DNA of 60,000 nucleotides, taken from NCBI RefSeq assembly GCF_001949145.1, contig NW_019091416.1, positions 2,953,390 through 3,013,389 of the forward strand, in the 5' to 3' direction. The notes under the pieces were generated by a model. The model saw only the letters and a program-made list of their open reading frames with translations, was not told the origin of the DNA and searched no databases. Source of the stretch: Acanthaster planci. Its lineage: Eukaryota > Echinodermata > Asteroidea > Valvatida > Acanthasteridae. The position numbers and the translations under genes are program-made. This document shows, piece after piece, positions 1-12,300 of the stretch (position 1 is the first letter of the stretch; every line of letters begins with the position of its first letter).

Positions 1-129
1 GAGTAAAGTGAGTTCCCATTGGATGTTTTATAAAGAACAGTGGCTGTGGTTGGTCAGCATTAATCTCTGTTTGATCCATTAAGCTCGTTCGTTTCTCTCC
101 CATGACCCATAAAGCCACCAAGCCGACAG

Positions 130-460
130 CAGTGCACCAACGAAATTTCACCAGACCTGTCAGTGGGAATTAATTTTCAGGGCCCGTGCGATGGCTTTCG
201 CCGGCTCGTTTGGGGGCGTTCCGCTCCGGTGGCCAGGCCGTCAAAGGCCCCTACCACGGCCCCGAATCCTTCGGGGGACCGGCAGCCCGCGAAGCGTTTC
301 TCTGCCGGCGCCGGTTTTGATGGCCAATTCTCATCTAACCCCCGGGAAAAAGGAACCAAAATTCATGAAAACTTGAGCGAGAGCGGCCGAAGCCTTAATC
401 AGCCTGTTCTCTAATAGCTCTCACGGGGTACGACCATGCCGTCCTTAACCGGCGATCTAC
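130..460. promoter_or_regulatory. CpG-rich island, candidate distal regulatory element
   Basis: A sharply GC- and CpG-rich block (181-320) is flanked by AT-richer DNA with homeodomain-type cores (GGGAATTAATTTTC near 165, CCTTAATC near 391). The small open frames across it resemble no protein and overlap each other in several frames, as GC-rich DNA tends to produce. I read it as a possible enhancer of the UNCX domain on composition alone. It could also be an exon of an upstream non-coding RNA. Confidence 0.2.
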
Positions 461-3400
461 CCCTTTTCTCATTTGCTTTATTGGCAGTTTGTTGGGGTCC
501 AGTGAAGTGCACCGTAACATCCATTCAATTATTGAGAAGTCTTACTCATTATGACGAATTTCCATTTCTGGTCAGCTCTTTTTTAAAGTCCTATTATTTT
601 TAAGTGCTCCGTTGTCTACTTTATTTGTCGTTACCTGTGCACCATTACCTTAAAAGGCTATTTAAATGATGGGCTTGTGGGAATGGCTTGACCGGGTGAC
701 TATCAAACTCGAAGAGCAAGGTGTTTCACCGCGTGTATTTGAAAATCAGCTCCCTTTTTGAAAGGATGGCTGCAGAAAAACAATATGACACATTCATGTT
801 ACTGGGTGGATGAACGTCTCGGGTGCATACCTCATTGTACTTAGCCTTGTTTCCCTTTTTCTCCTTTTGCCAATATTATATGACTGTTCTGAACTGTAGC
901 CTGGAACCAGACTATCATTTGAGAAAATAAAACTGGCTCTATCGAAGTAGGGTCAAACTGAAAAATCAGTCATACTTGTTGGATTACACTGCGAAAATTG
1001 CCTGCATTATCAATGTTTCACTTTGGCTGATGTTACCAGAGTTTCTACCGTCAGGAAAAGTCGATTTCGGAAGAAAGTTTCACCGGAGATTTCGGAGGCC
1101 CTGTCAAGGAATGTGTCTGATGAATGTGAAATGAAAGTAATCGAAAGTGTGCCGAAATAAGTCGTGAATTATGACAAGGTTGAGGTTTGAGTTTTCAGAT
1201 GGGGAAAAAAATTGAGGTAGCAGATGCAAGATGGGTATAATAGTAAAAATAAGATTTGTTGGACCTGGAAAAGAGAGAATGGAATTAAACTGTTGGCGCG
1301 CGGGTAGATCCAAAATAGAACTGTATGCGACTCCGACTCGCCGGTATGCAAATGTGCAGTGTCATTGGGAGGCCTTTTGCATCGCACGTGGCTCCTCATC
1401 AAGCCCAGGGAGGAGAATTAAGTGGATATTCTCTACAGCGCATTTAATGTCACAGCAACTTTGGCTCATTTTTGCTCATGTTTGGTCTTGTCTTTGCCTT
1501 TACACGGGATAAGCGTGTACTTCCTCTATCCAAACGCTTACCTAGAACGTTTTGCCGATTCATTGTCTTACCATCAATACAACTGTCCAGGTATAATGGT
1601 AATCACAGAGAGGTTATGTTTTCCTATTTATTTTCTTTTTATACTCAATCAACAGCCCTCACTGGGTGCGTCAAAATAGTAACTACCCTGCAGGCCTGGA
1701 ACCAAGTTGACTTGGAGAAGAGAAAAAAAATGACATCGAGATATGGCGTTACGCTGTCTTCGGCACCTGTGAGCACTATTCCTTTGGTACTATCTATTAA
1801 ACACACAGTCTGCTGAATGTCTTTGAAGTTCTGTTCGATATTGGGCGCACGTCGCTCGCCTCGAGTTTGAGGCGCCCACTTTGGCAATGGCGCCCTCAAC
1901 TGCTGCTTGTACTCGGGCACCACGGTGTTTTAGCGATACTGCCCACTAGCCACTGACCCCACAAGGTATTATACCAGAAGGAATTACCTTATTCAGTATT
2001 TCTCACACCCGATTTGACAGTTCAACCCAAGAAAATCTTCCAATTTGAATTTTATACAACGTTAACGTGTCCGATCAGACAGTGTTGACACGACTAGATG
2101 CAACATTTTACATTTTTTTTCTTTGGTTGTTATTTCTTGGCACCCATTGGAGTGCAAAGAGGTGGTTTTATCCGAAGTTACCTCACACCATAACGCCGTC
2201 GCCTGTGTCCCTTTTACCGTGTACACAGGTGGCTCATGATGGCTGAATAGCCAACTGGCTAATTCCAGAGGGAAAATTCCATGACTCAATTAAAATTACC
2301 CTTCAATTTATACGTAAGGAATGGTACATTGTGGCAGAGTACACTCTGAAAACTGTTTATGAATTATGAACAATTGAATAATGAATTATTATTATGAACA
2401 AATTTGGTATTACACTGTTAATTAACATGTTTAGAAGCTGAATATTTCAAGTCTCATGACTAAACATCAGCGTTCAACAATACTCATCGAGCTGAACAAT
2501 ACTCACCAAGCTGCAGACGCGTTTCCTATTAGCCAAGCAGAGTTCGGGCAGTTAGCCTTTGTTGTCCCAAGCTTTAGGCCTATTACCGTGTTTCATACGG
2601 TGTTCCATCAAAGTTCGAATCGCGTGAGATTTAACACAGGCCAAATCCAACAATGTTCAAGATGACGTGGCTACTTTTGTGCCATTGGCGGAACGGGGGG
2701 CTGGGGCAGTAGGCGGTTGTGCTTCTCTAGAAAAAGGGGGAGAGTTGCTCTCTGGAGATGCGAAGATGAAAAGGCGATATCAAGGAATAGTTTCATTTCT
2801 TTTCCTTCCCAAAGCGTGTGAAAAATGCCTCCAAATTTAGCATCTCCTCTCAACAAAGGCCATGAAAGGTTACAAATAAAATCCAAAAGCTTTGTCTCCC
2901 GAAACATTTTTTTTAATCAGCCCTGTTATGCCCAACCCAGGTGTCATCTTCCCCCCTTCACTGCATGCTGTCTCTCGTCTCTCCTTTCCATCCTATCCAA
3001 TACTTATATGTGTCAGTTTCACTACAGTGCCATATAACATCACTCCTCTAGCTCATCTGCATTTTCACAGTACCCATCCTCTTCCCGGTCCATAGATCCC
3101 TGCTCTGCAGCCTCACACACCCCCCCCCCCACATTAACACCGGACAATGTAATTTTAACGTCAGCCAGCACGCGTCTATTTCGTTAATACCCTTTCCCCA
3201 TCAGAACGCCCGTCTCCATTACCTCGGTGCTCTTCGGTTTTTAAGGCTTCCGATGGATCGTCTAATTCAATCAGAAACGCATTTAGCAGTCCACATTTTC
3301 AAATAATGCGATCAACTGCCAGACTATTGCAATTCGTATCTCCTTGCACGTCAGGAATCCACACTGAATTTTCTCTATGGATTTTTCTCGTTGTTTCCCC

Positions 3401-5639
3401 CGGCTTAGCCAACGTTAATTCCTCGGTGCATGAAAAGAAAATGAGCGAAAGGAAGTTACCCGCTGCTGCTTTCTCTGTTTTTTTTTTTTCATATTTAGTT
3501 GGAAAAAGTGCTGCCGTGTAATTCTAACATCTGGGAAACGGGGGAAAGGGATCGAGACATTCGCCGCTAGTTTGTGGCACGTGACCAGTACAGAAAACTG
3601 TCACCATTTTGGCCGCCAAAAGAATGCGTTGGCATTGCTATGAAAACACCATTGTGACTGTGAGACGTGTAACAATAATGACAACAGTTGACTCGGAAAA
3701 ACAGAAGTGAGCACGAAATGTATGGTGAACGGCCGGTGCGTGCACCAAAACGCATCTTCAAAAGGACACTCTGTCTTTGTCCTACATCATTCATCTTCAA
3801 TGTTATGAATGCACCTATAAAATCATTACCATGCACATCATACGCTTTGATGAGCACCAGCCTAGGGAAGCGTGTCAGTCTCGTGACTTTGTGGTTCACT
3901 CTTTTGTGTCGAAAATCGTCCATAGTTCCGACTACTATCGTCGCGCCTCCTTTGTTTGTCTTGTATCCTTGATGTAATTTTTCATCGATTAAATGCCGAG
4001 GGAACATTTTCGCATCATTGTTTTCCTACCAGTTTCAAACGCCCGCAACATGCGATCAATTGAAGTTCCCCCTTGTCCTCTGCAAATTTCATCTCATGTT
4101 GTTTGCCACCTCGTATCTGAATCAGAAAAGACAATCTTGAAACGCGTGCGCTAACGATAACCTCGAAGCAGTGAGGCTGGACATTCTCGCTATGCTCGCA
4201 AATTCCTGCTGGCTGTCGGTTTAGGCAGTCCGCTTAACTCTGTTCAGGCAGCCCTGAGTTTATTCTCCTCTGAAGGCACTGGACATTACCGAAAGTTCAC
4301 AATGCTCACTTTTTGGACACTTGGATATTACCCCGGTCCCTTTGAAAGTTCAACACACTGGGACCGCAGATGAATTACTCCGCGGACTGTCGGTGCAACG
4401 TATCACAGCGTATCACTGAAAACGTAAGCTGCCACACAGGGGTCGCAAAATCCTACGCGTTGAAGCCAAAACCTTCCTTAACCCCCCCCAAGAAATGCGC
4501 TGTGTTTGCTTTCCTGTTTCTTGCAGTTATTACTGCGAGAGCTTTCTGGGCACAAGAACATGAAGTCATGATTAAAGGGGGGTTATCGCGGTGTATTAAG
4601 CGTGCTCGGCTGAACCCACCGCACAGTAATTGCTCCGATGAATTTTGGCGCACGCTGCATTTACTTCCAGACGCTCTGAAAAAGGTTTTGTCTGAAAAGT
4701 AACACGGTCAGCTATAATAGCCGTTATAAAGGGAGAAATCTAGCCACAAAGGGGAAGGGGAGAGATATGTAATGTTGACGTTTCGCAGCGGTGCAAAACA
4801 AACAAGGTACGACACAATAGACGGGAAAAATCAATGCAGTTTTGTCCTCAATGAAAATAGATAAACAAAACACATCCCACGGCTGTCAAGCCGAACGCGC
4901 GCGAGTGTTGTTCTTGTTTCGCTCATGGGTGAGTTGGCAGCGGGAGTAGCTCCTGTCTATCCGCCCCTGTGCGTCCCGAGGTAATACCGACGGGAGTTTG
5001 GAGATGAAAAAACTGCCTTTTATTGTCTGTAAACACAATTGCTACCTCGTAAGCAAACCCTGGGAAAACATCTCTACAAAGCCATGCATGCGAGGTGTTC
5101 ATATGACCATGACAGTTGCTAATATGAGACATTATTGTTGGCCATTATCGCTTAAACATTACAAACTTTTCTGCACGTGTTTAATCTCGAAATAACGAGG
5201 ATATTTGGTTGTTATTGGACACTGTACTTCATCCTTATGTCAAAATACAAGGAAATATATATTTGCGCGTATTAAGATTAAAAGATTTCACGCGTACGTC
5301 TTTGAATAGTGTATTCACTTTAATTACATGATGAATTTAATATTTTAAAGAACTTTGTAGGAAAAAATAAACACACTTTAGACCACCAGTTACTACTGAA
5401 ACTTTAAAATTTGTATCAGATAAATGGTACACAGTAGAGGGCGAGTACCATCAATTGACAGCATGAATATCGCCCAGTTTGCAGAGAATAAATATTGACA
5501 AGTTCAGGGGTATTTAACCGTATAGACAAGTCCCGTCTTGATGACCTCCATTGTGAACTGTCTCCTCACTGGAAACTGTTTTTACTTCAGCGCACCCATT
5601 TACAATTCTGACAGGGCAACATAAATAATGGAATTAAGT
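461..5639. other. 5' flanking DNA, no supported feature
   Basis: I see no gene, RNA gene or clear repeat here beyond short homopolymer runs (C-run at 3119-3130, T-run near 3480). Open frames of 110-146 codons occur (3567-4007 minus, 4370-4702 plus). They lack recognisable domains and their length is expected by chance in this much DNA. Confidence 0.6.
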
Positions 5640-6560
5640 CCCAATAACTATGGAAAGTGACTCAAGAACGTCCGGATTATACAGCTTAGTGACGTCAGGG
5701 GTTGGGCCAAAGCGAGCGATTTGCAGCGGCTTTGCCGGTAATGGCAGCGCCGTCTGAAGCCGCCTGTGCGCCGCGGACACTTCGGTTGACTTTCCGCCCG
5801 GTAATTGTATTGTAGCGGAGAGCTCACTCCCTAGCCCAGGTATTGTCATGTACGCTCCATTCCCCGCTGCTCCTCCCATGGGGCGAATCGTGCCCACTAA
5901 TGGGCCCATCTAATGTCATTCGGTTCGATTTCTTGTCAGTGATTTCTTGCTCAACCCCTCTCTTCCTCTCTGCAAATTCGAATCCCTCCCCGGTAAAGTA
6001 AAGGACGGACAAAGACAAAAAGGGGAAACCTCAACCAAAGTGATGCCAGAACTGACAACGGCTTTGCTTGTAATGAAATTATCAAGGCAAGAAATCCGCG
6101 CTGTGATGAAATATTAATCAAATTTGGTAGTGATATCCGTGCCCGGGCACAATGGACGAGGACCGCGGTGAATCACCGTGCCACCGCCGCTAAAGCCCCC
6201 CGTCCGCGCCGGGGGAGTGCTTGAAAAGAAAAATTCAATTTTAAAGGAAATGACATTTGTCCGGGCACCCTAATTGATATTAGCCCTTCTAAAGTGGATT
6301 TGAACGGCGCAGGTACAGTGTAATCAGGGGGAGAAAATGCGTAGCCCGCAGGCGAGCTGTTTTTTCGCGCTAGCTGCTCCGTGATAAGCTGTTGACGGGG
6401 CCGGGGGCGGTTCGCTTTATCTTTCCCGATGAGGAGGACAAGACGAAGTTATCTCCGCTCGCTAACGGCCCTAGTCAGCCAGCAAAATCCATTAAATTAC
6501 CAGAATGTCAGCATGTCGCGGCAAAATACATGTCCGCCGAGAGTGATTTGATTTAGCTCT
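5640..6560. promoter_or_regulatory. Candidate regulatory island with CRE and 12-bp palindrome
   Basis: A CpG-rich non-coding stretch starts with a full CRE palindrome TGACGTCA (5690-5697). It contains the perfect 12-bp palindrome GTGCCCGGGCAC (6139-6150), echoed by GTCCGGGCACC at 6258-6268. AATTGATATTAG-type homeodomain cores sit close by. The alternation of CpG-rich blocks and TAAT cores is typical of developmental enhancers, but conservation could not be tested. Confidence 0.28.
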
Positions 6561-7490
6561 TCTCTCTTTGTACAGCAAGATGTATCATGGAGGTGAATGC
6601 AAGCGGTTTACGGCTCTGCACCGCCCTGTCTCGTGTTTTCCATCTATCTCATTATTCCGAACCAGTACGGGAGCGAGGCCAGCCAAACAAATTCCTTCGC
6701 CATCCTATCAGCGTTTCTCATTTCCGGTAGCTTACGGACGGAGAAAAGTTTCAATCATAACAGTTCAGTGTTCAGTTCAGGGAAATTAATGCTTGTTAAT
6801 CTAGAATAGTTACTGTTGTCGTCAGCTGTTAATTGAATTCGAGTGGAAATCTACGAAAGGTCATTGGAAAACATATTTACATGTTCGTGGGAAACATTAC
6901 CCGAGTTGGTAGGCGAGGACTAGATGTTCTTTCACCATGTCATGGCATTCTCCAGCAGTAACACGCACCATTTGGATTTCATTTATTATTGCAGACCAAT
7001 AGACCAATGAGCAGCCAGAGACATGGATTTCTCTAACTTCAAAAAATTAGGAAAAACTCTCAACCTTCTCAGGTGTTTGAGACACACATCACAGTGAAGC
7101 TTGAGTCCTCATAATCACCGTCTGCTTCTTTGTTGGGTAGTAACCAGCAATCGTTTGTGTAATTTCCAGAGATGATCATCCCTTAAAACAGGACTGAAGC
7201 CAGTAGTCATTTTGAAAAGGACTATTTATTTATTTCTTTTATAAACTTATTTCGTTTTATTTTATTTGGGTAGTCCCATCAGTTGTTAATAAACTGTTTT
7301 CCCATGGGCCCTGATGCAAAGTAGAACCACTTCGAGGTCCCAGGTTCGTCCGGATTTCACCAAAGTGCACACTCGATGTCTTGTTGGGGCCTTTGTTCCT
7401 TCTTTTAATACGAACCCTCCAGTTCATGACTCCAGACTCAAATAGCGAAGAATTTAGCCACATGCAAACAAACTCTAATTTGGTGCATGT

Positions 7491-7636
7491 TAGACATTAA
7501 TTGGAAACGTTGAGACATGCTGGTCCATTTTCACAGTATTGCGCGTGCTCAGAGTCACAGGCGCACGCTCAGAACTGGTGAAAAGGGCCAGTATGTCTGC
7601 CACCACCAAGCGTCTCAAGTCTCTAATTGATGTCTA
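7491..7636. mobile_element. MITE-like fold-back element with TA-flanked terminal inverted repeats
   Basis: The ends read TA-GACATTAATTGG and TCTAATTGATGTC-TA in opposite orientation. The arms stay alignable inward: GTTGAGAC pairs with GTCTCAAG, CTGGTCCATTTTCAC pairs with GTGAAAAGGGCCAG, and GCGTGCTC pairs with the inner GCGCACGC region. Almost the whole 146 bases therefore fold into one imperfect hairpin. TA at both borders fits a Tc1/mariner-type target duplication. No transposase is present, so this would be a non-autonomous element. Confidence 0.6.
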
Positions 7637-8680
7637 TTTACTGGCCCGCAGTCCTACGGATCAACTGCTTTTTAAAAATATGAGATGAGGACTAGGGAGC
7701 GTTGGTAGGGAGTGTTCAATTTGTTGGTAGCGATGCGACCTTGACGCGCGTGTTTAGTAGTCGTTCGTGAACCAGCGAAGTTCAGTTCCGACCAGAGGAG
7801 CCTCCGTTGCTAAGAAAATAGCGCCCTCTTTTGGTTTAGCCCGAGGCCCATAATATTGAGTCACTGAAGCGAATAGTCTCCTTTGACGGAACAAAAATGC
7901 GCAACTTTTTACTAAATTATTTCCACTCACAAAGCCGTAAAGTTCTCCTTTAAGTTAATATTAATGTTGAATAAAATAGTGGTTGGTGCGTGGAAACTCT
8001 GGCGTAAACTGAGGAGTGCATGGGGAAGTAAGTCTAGATCAGACTCGACAAATCAGGACATATTGTATTTGTTTCTCGAGATTCTCAGAGAAGCAGGGTT
8101 ATTTTCATTTATAGGTCCTTGAAATCATCGGAGGTGGAACATTGTATGCCACTTAATAATTGTGAATGGAACGGTTACGCAAACTTTGTGGGTCCACACG
8201 ATTTGAATGCATTCGTAATATCGACAAGCACTGCAGCACTCCAGCACACAAATGTGGCCGGCACAGATTGAGTTCGAGTTTATTCGGCAAATTTCAAGCA
8301 GTGCTACACGGCCTACATGACTGAGATATCCTCAGGGTTTTGCTGAATACCTTTCAGTGCCACCACCGAGCAGCGTAGACAACTCGGGTTAATTTGGCTC
8401 TGGTTGCAGGTAAGGTGTTTACTCACGGCCCATTTAAGGTATGCATCCCAAGGTGGCGTAGGAAAATACTCCGTCACCGTATTTCGTCCATTGACTCTAA
8501 AATAAAATAAATGGTTGTGAAAGAGATCGAGGCAACCGAGAGGAAAAATGATCTGCGGCTACTTTTCTTACATCGTGTATGCTGGTTAATTAAGTTTCTT
8601 TAGAAGGCATGTATTGTAGAAATACTTCACTTCAGATGGCGTGTGCATATATCAAATAGAGAAATTTCCGCCCCAGACTT

Positions 8681-8756
8681 TGCATAGACCACGTATTACG
8701 TGGCCTATGCAATCTAAGATCAGTAATGTGCTTAAAGCACATTACTAATCTTAGAT
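8681..8756. repeat. Two back-to-back near-perfect palindromes
   Basis: Arms 8681-8695 and 8697-8711 (TGCATAG-CCACGTA and its complement) are separated by one base and contain one mismatch. Arms 8712-8733 and 8735-8756 (ATCTAAGAT, AGTAATGTGCTT) start immediately after. They are also separated by one base, with one mismatch in 22. Together they give two adjacent cruciform-capable hairpins with almost no loop. Confidence 0.85.
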
Positions 8757-9109
8757 GTCGGAAACACACAGTTAGGATGCCGTTTTTCCGACAACACTGG
8801 AACATTGGGCGTACGCGCGCCATAATGTTAGGCCCAAGTGTGAAGAAACAGACATCTTAACTATAATTTGCAAATGAGAGGCAAGATTTTAAAAAGGTAA
8901 AAAGACAATATTCTCCCCCAAACCTCATGTTATTCATATTGATGTCATTGATGCAACAATAACACTGGTATTCTGGCTTAAGTCTGTGCTTTATGTACAG
9001 CTGTCCAACACTCTACGCTGTCATAATCCTTCTGCTGTAGGTTTACGTACGTCTGGTTGGTCTCATTTTGTCTTTTATTTCAAGCTCCAGTCTCGCTCAG
9101 GGCTGTCTC

Positions 9110-9420
9110 AGCTTGAAAACTACAAATAAAGAAGCGGGTGGAGAACGCGCCCGGTTTAATTGAATAAACACGACGGCATCGGACGTGTAATTTGTTTCAG
9201 CGGGATGAGAAATTAACTATAAGCTGGCTAGGCTAGCCGCCCTTCACTCACCCATCAGCGCGCATACATTCTCCGCACGTCTGAGTGCGTTCTCCCACTA
9301 ATGAAAAGCCTTATTGGGGAGCGAGGCTGACGCATTGCAGCGCGGCGGGACGCAATGAGGCGTCAACCTCGCAACCCTTGGCCAGGGAGGAGACCAAAAA
9401 CGAAAAAGTACAGGTGATTG
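9110..9420. promoter_or_regulatory. Candidate regulatory island
   Basis: CpG-rich sequence alternates with homeodomain-type cores (TTTAATTGAATAAA near 9153, AAATTAAC near 9210, CTAATGAAAAG near 9298). It also has a GGCTAGGCTAGCC repeat near 9225. Nothing coding is recognisable. The call is by composition only. Confidence 0.25.
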
Positions 9421-11869
9421 ATACCCGGTTATCTTTTTCCTCTTTGCCAAACACACCAAAAAGTCAGCACACAGAGCTAATGGCTTGTCAAATTATCATA
9501 ATTGTGATGTGAATGGAATCGAATCATCCGATTCCCGTCACATCGGACGGGACACCGTTGAATTCTGTCTGGAATGAAACTCGCACGTCGGTTCAACAGT
9601 GATGTGTATAGTCCCTATTCAGTTCTGTGACTGGCGTTACGGCTACTAAAACTGAGAATTTAAAACAGTTGTTGAAGAAGCCAAGCAATTCAAGTTTGAT
9701 CTGCTGCTTGTTTTCAGATTTTAAATTTTGAATTCTATGCCCAGCATAATATCAAGCCAACAATTATTTCACATGTTCCTTTCAGATTTCACACTGTTAC
9801 TGTTAATTTCACCTTAAAGTTTTCTTGTGAATTTACAGTTTAAAAGCATTAAAATGCTACCGTTCGCATAATTAGCACACTGCAGAAAACTACATCTTTT
9901 GTTCCCCATCATTCATTTTAAGCTAGTTCTTCTCTCAAAGGATAGACCAAGGATAAGGACGAAACCTTATAAACCAAAAGAATACCGAACAATTAAAAAG
10001 CGCTTTCCTCCTGCCTCGGTAATCCTAAGATGGTTTTATTAAATTAACATATGATTCATCATTAAGCCTTTGCAAAACTCGTTAGCCCAATTTTCCCCCT
10101 TGCAATGCAGATACCGCCTCGGAGAAATAACGTCCTTAAGCTAGGTGAGATTACCTGCAGGAAAAACATCATTCGGCTTGTGCGTTTACCATTCATCACT
10201 TTATTTGTGAATAGTCTATTGCGTATCATTACAGTATTGTGTTAGCGGAAAACCTCTCACGCCGTGTAGCATCCGTACATTTAAAATGCAAGTTTTCCCC
10301 GCGCAGCTTGAGGCTTATGCGAAGTCTGCGACCGCTGTGCGTCCCGTGCGTATTACAAGCGGGCAGCTCTCCTAAACAATACCCGGTCCGCCATCTCTAA
10401 TGCTGATACGTTCAGAGTGAATGACAATTCAAACTGAACTATAATCCTACAGGATTTGCAGTGCTCTTAGAAATAAAAACCCAGACTGGATTTAACCGTC
10501 ATTTTCCTGTAATCCTAAGGAAAGATTTTCCCGCCGAAACCAAGTCACATTATGAATCATTCTTAAGGTAATACCCTACTTGAATTTTAATGGTAGGCCT
10601 ACATAATATCAGACTCCTGTATATTTCACAAGTTCAGCACGAAAGTTGATGGTTTATTTTCCTCTGGTGCAGCTGTAGGGGATGGGCTGAGCATACGGAG
10701 GGGGACTTACTCTCTGAATCTGAATGAGTAAAACTCGACATTTTACAATGAAAATCACATCAGTCTGAATTTAGATTGGAATAATTTTCAAAACGAAAAA
10801 ACCCTCTAATGGAAATTCGAGTGTAATCTCGAGTTAATTGACTGTTTAAATTTCACGTGAATTTGTCTTGTCCCAAGTTTCAATCGGAGTGAAGTTTCAC
10901 TCAAATTGAGATGGTCTAGCACCCCTTGGAATGGGCTGGTTCCAACTGCGCATGCCCAAACTGAGGCGCATGTGAGGTCATTCGGGAACAGCTGCTATAC
11001 GCTGGCTCATGCGCACTTGGTTCCCGAAGACCTAGCTTGCCTTTTGAAATTCTGAACTGACTCATTAAGAGAGCAAGAATATTGTACAAGCCAGAAAAAA
11101 GTGACGTAATTGTGCCTGCCAGCCCATCAAAAATACAGTTTTCTTGTGCACCATTGACCCCAGTTAAATAGATAACATGCAAATATGCTTTAGTCAGTGA
11201 AGTTCGTGTATAGTGTGACGTCATCCTGTTATGCCTCACGGCATCTGACTAGTTTCAAATAACCGTGTAGTCTTATGCAAATGTTTAGGTTATTTATACA
11301 TCAAACTGGAAACTTAAAACGCATTTACGACAGTGGTGTTGGTTACATGTTGATTTCCAAGTCTTATTATAAATGCATTTGGTACAGGTTAAGTAATAAA
11401 CGTGATAAGTGAGTGATGAACGAAATGATTTTAACTTAATTAAAATGAAGTAAATGGTAAAACTTGTAACATTGAACAATGTTTAACATTAAAGAAGAAA
11501 ACGTGTAAACTTATAGAAGCTAAGTCTTGAGTCGATGTTGCATGTTGAGGAACCTGTTGTCACTGATGCCCATTTGGGGTAAACAAAAAAACTTTGGCAC
11601 GGAGAGCTAAAGTAAGGTTCCAGATAAAGGCCTTTGTGTGTTTGTGACAACAGTTGACAAAATACTCAAAGCGATAGGACATCAACTGCAGAAAGTCAAT
11701 TTGGTTTGTAACTTTGAAATTTTATGTTTGCACCATATGGACGATAGACTTTTTGAACATTTATGCAAAATCTAAGTCTTCATCGATTTAGTTGAGTGCA
11801 AAGTAAAAAAGCCGACCGAAAAGAAGCGAGAGATATTAATATGCCTTGCTTCGCGCGCATGGGCTTAGA
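9421..11869. other. 5' flanking DNA, mostly without features
   Basis: AT-leaning non-coding sequence with a small CpG-rich patch (10260-10400) and a fold-back segment (10936-11035, listed separately). A full CRE palindrome TGACGTCA lies at 11216-11223. No gene is seen. Confidence 0.5.
10936..11035. repeat. Imperfect fold-back segment
   Basis: AGGTCATTCGGGAAC (10976-10990) pairs with GTTCCCGAAGACCT (about 11020-11033). CCAACTGCGCATGCCCA (about 10943-10959) pairs loosely with TGGCTCATGCGCACTTGG (about 11003-11021). This looks like the remains of a hairpin element; no target-site duplication was found. Confidence 0.4.
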
Positions 11870-12300
11870 CTTTCAGAAATGTCCCCCATGTTGAAAAGTG
11901 CCAATTTCCTTATTGTGGCAATAAGGAAGTCGTACCAATTACCAGCAATCGCGGCTGTGTCCACTCGCTTCCGGCAGTCAGCTCGCTAGGCATTGTGTCT
12001 CCGACGATATCCAGAGGGCGTCCTGAGGATCACTCACCTTCAATGGCACACGAGACCGGAAGACGCGTCTATTCTGTTAGAGGTAGACCGGAAGTGCATA
12101 CTTTGCTAATATTTGCCATTGCATTGTGTCTCAGGTCTGGCGATTGGGTGGTATTGGTTTTGAGCGTTGCAAGCTGCATATCTGTATATCAGCCCCCAAA
12201 GGGTGAGATGGTAATTAGTCAAAAATGATGAATTGATGAGATAAATGTTCAACTCCGCCGTGACCCTTTTCGGCTTCGAACATTACTTCCCGGCTGCCCA
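11870..12300. promoter_or_regulatory. ETS-site cluster 2 kb upstream of UNCX
   Basis: Three CCGGAAG cores lie within 127 bases: CTTCCGG on the reverse strand at 11968-11974, then AGACCGGAAG at 12053-12062 and again at 12085-12094. The last two form an exact 10-bp direct repeat 32 bases apart, about three helical turns. A perfect inverted repeat TTCCTTATTG/CAATAAGGAA with a 3-base spacer sits just upstream (11906-11928). No coding potential is recognised. Confidence 0.35.

Larger units (their letters stand above)
6561..9109. other. 5' flanking DNA with two fold-back elements
   Basis: No gene is recognised. The stretch carries a MITE-like element (7491-7636) and a double palindrome (8681-8756), listed separately. 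The rest is AT-leaning unique sequence. Confidence 0.55.

Noticed and set aside
3567-4007. 146-codon minus-strand open frame
   Set aside because: No known motif, overlapping frames on the other strand, and length within chance expectation.
4370-4702. 110-codon plus-strand frame with a hydrophobic stretch
   Set aside because: The hydrophobic segment is internal, not at the N-terminus, there is no family resemblance, and nothing nearby supports transcription.
8681-8756. miRNA precursor interpretation of the double palindrome
   Set aside because: The hairpins have one-base centres and nearly perfect arms of 15 and 22 bases, unlike the looped 60-80 base animal precursors.
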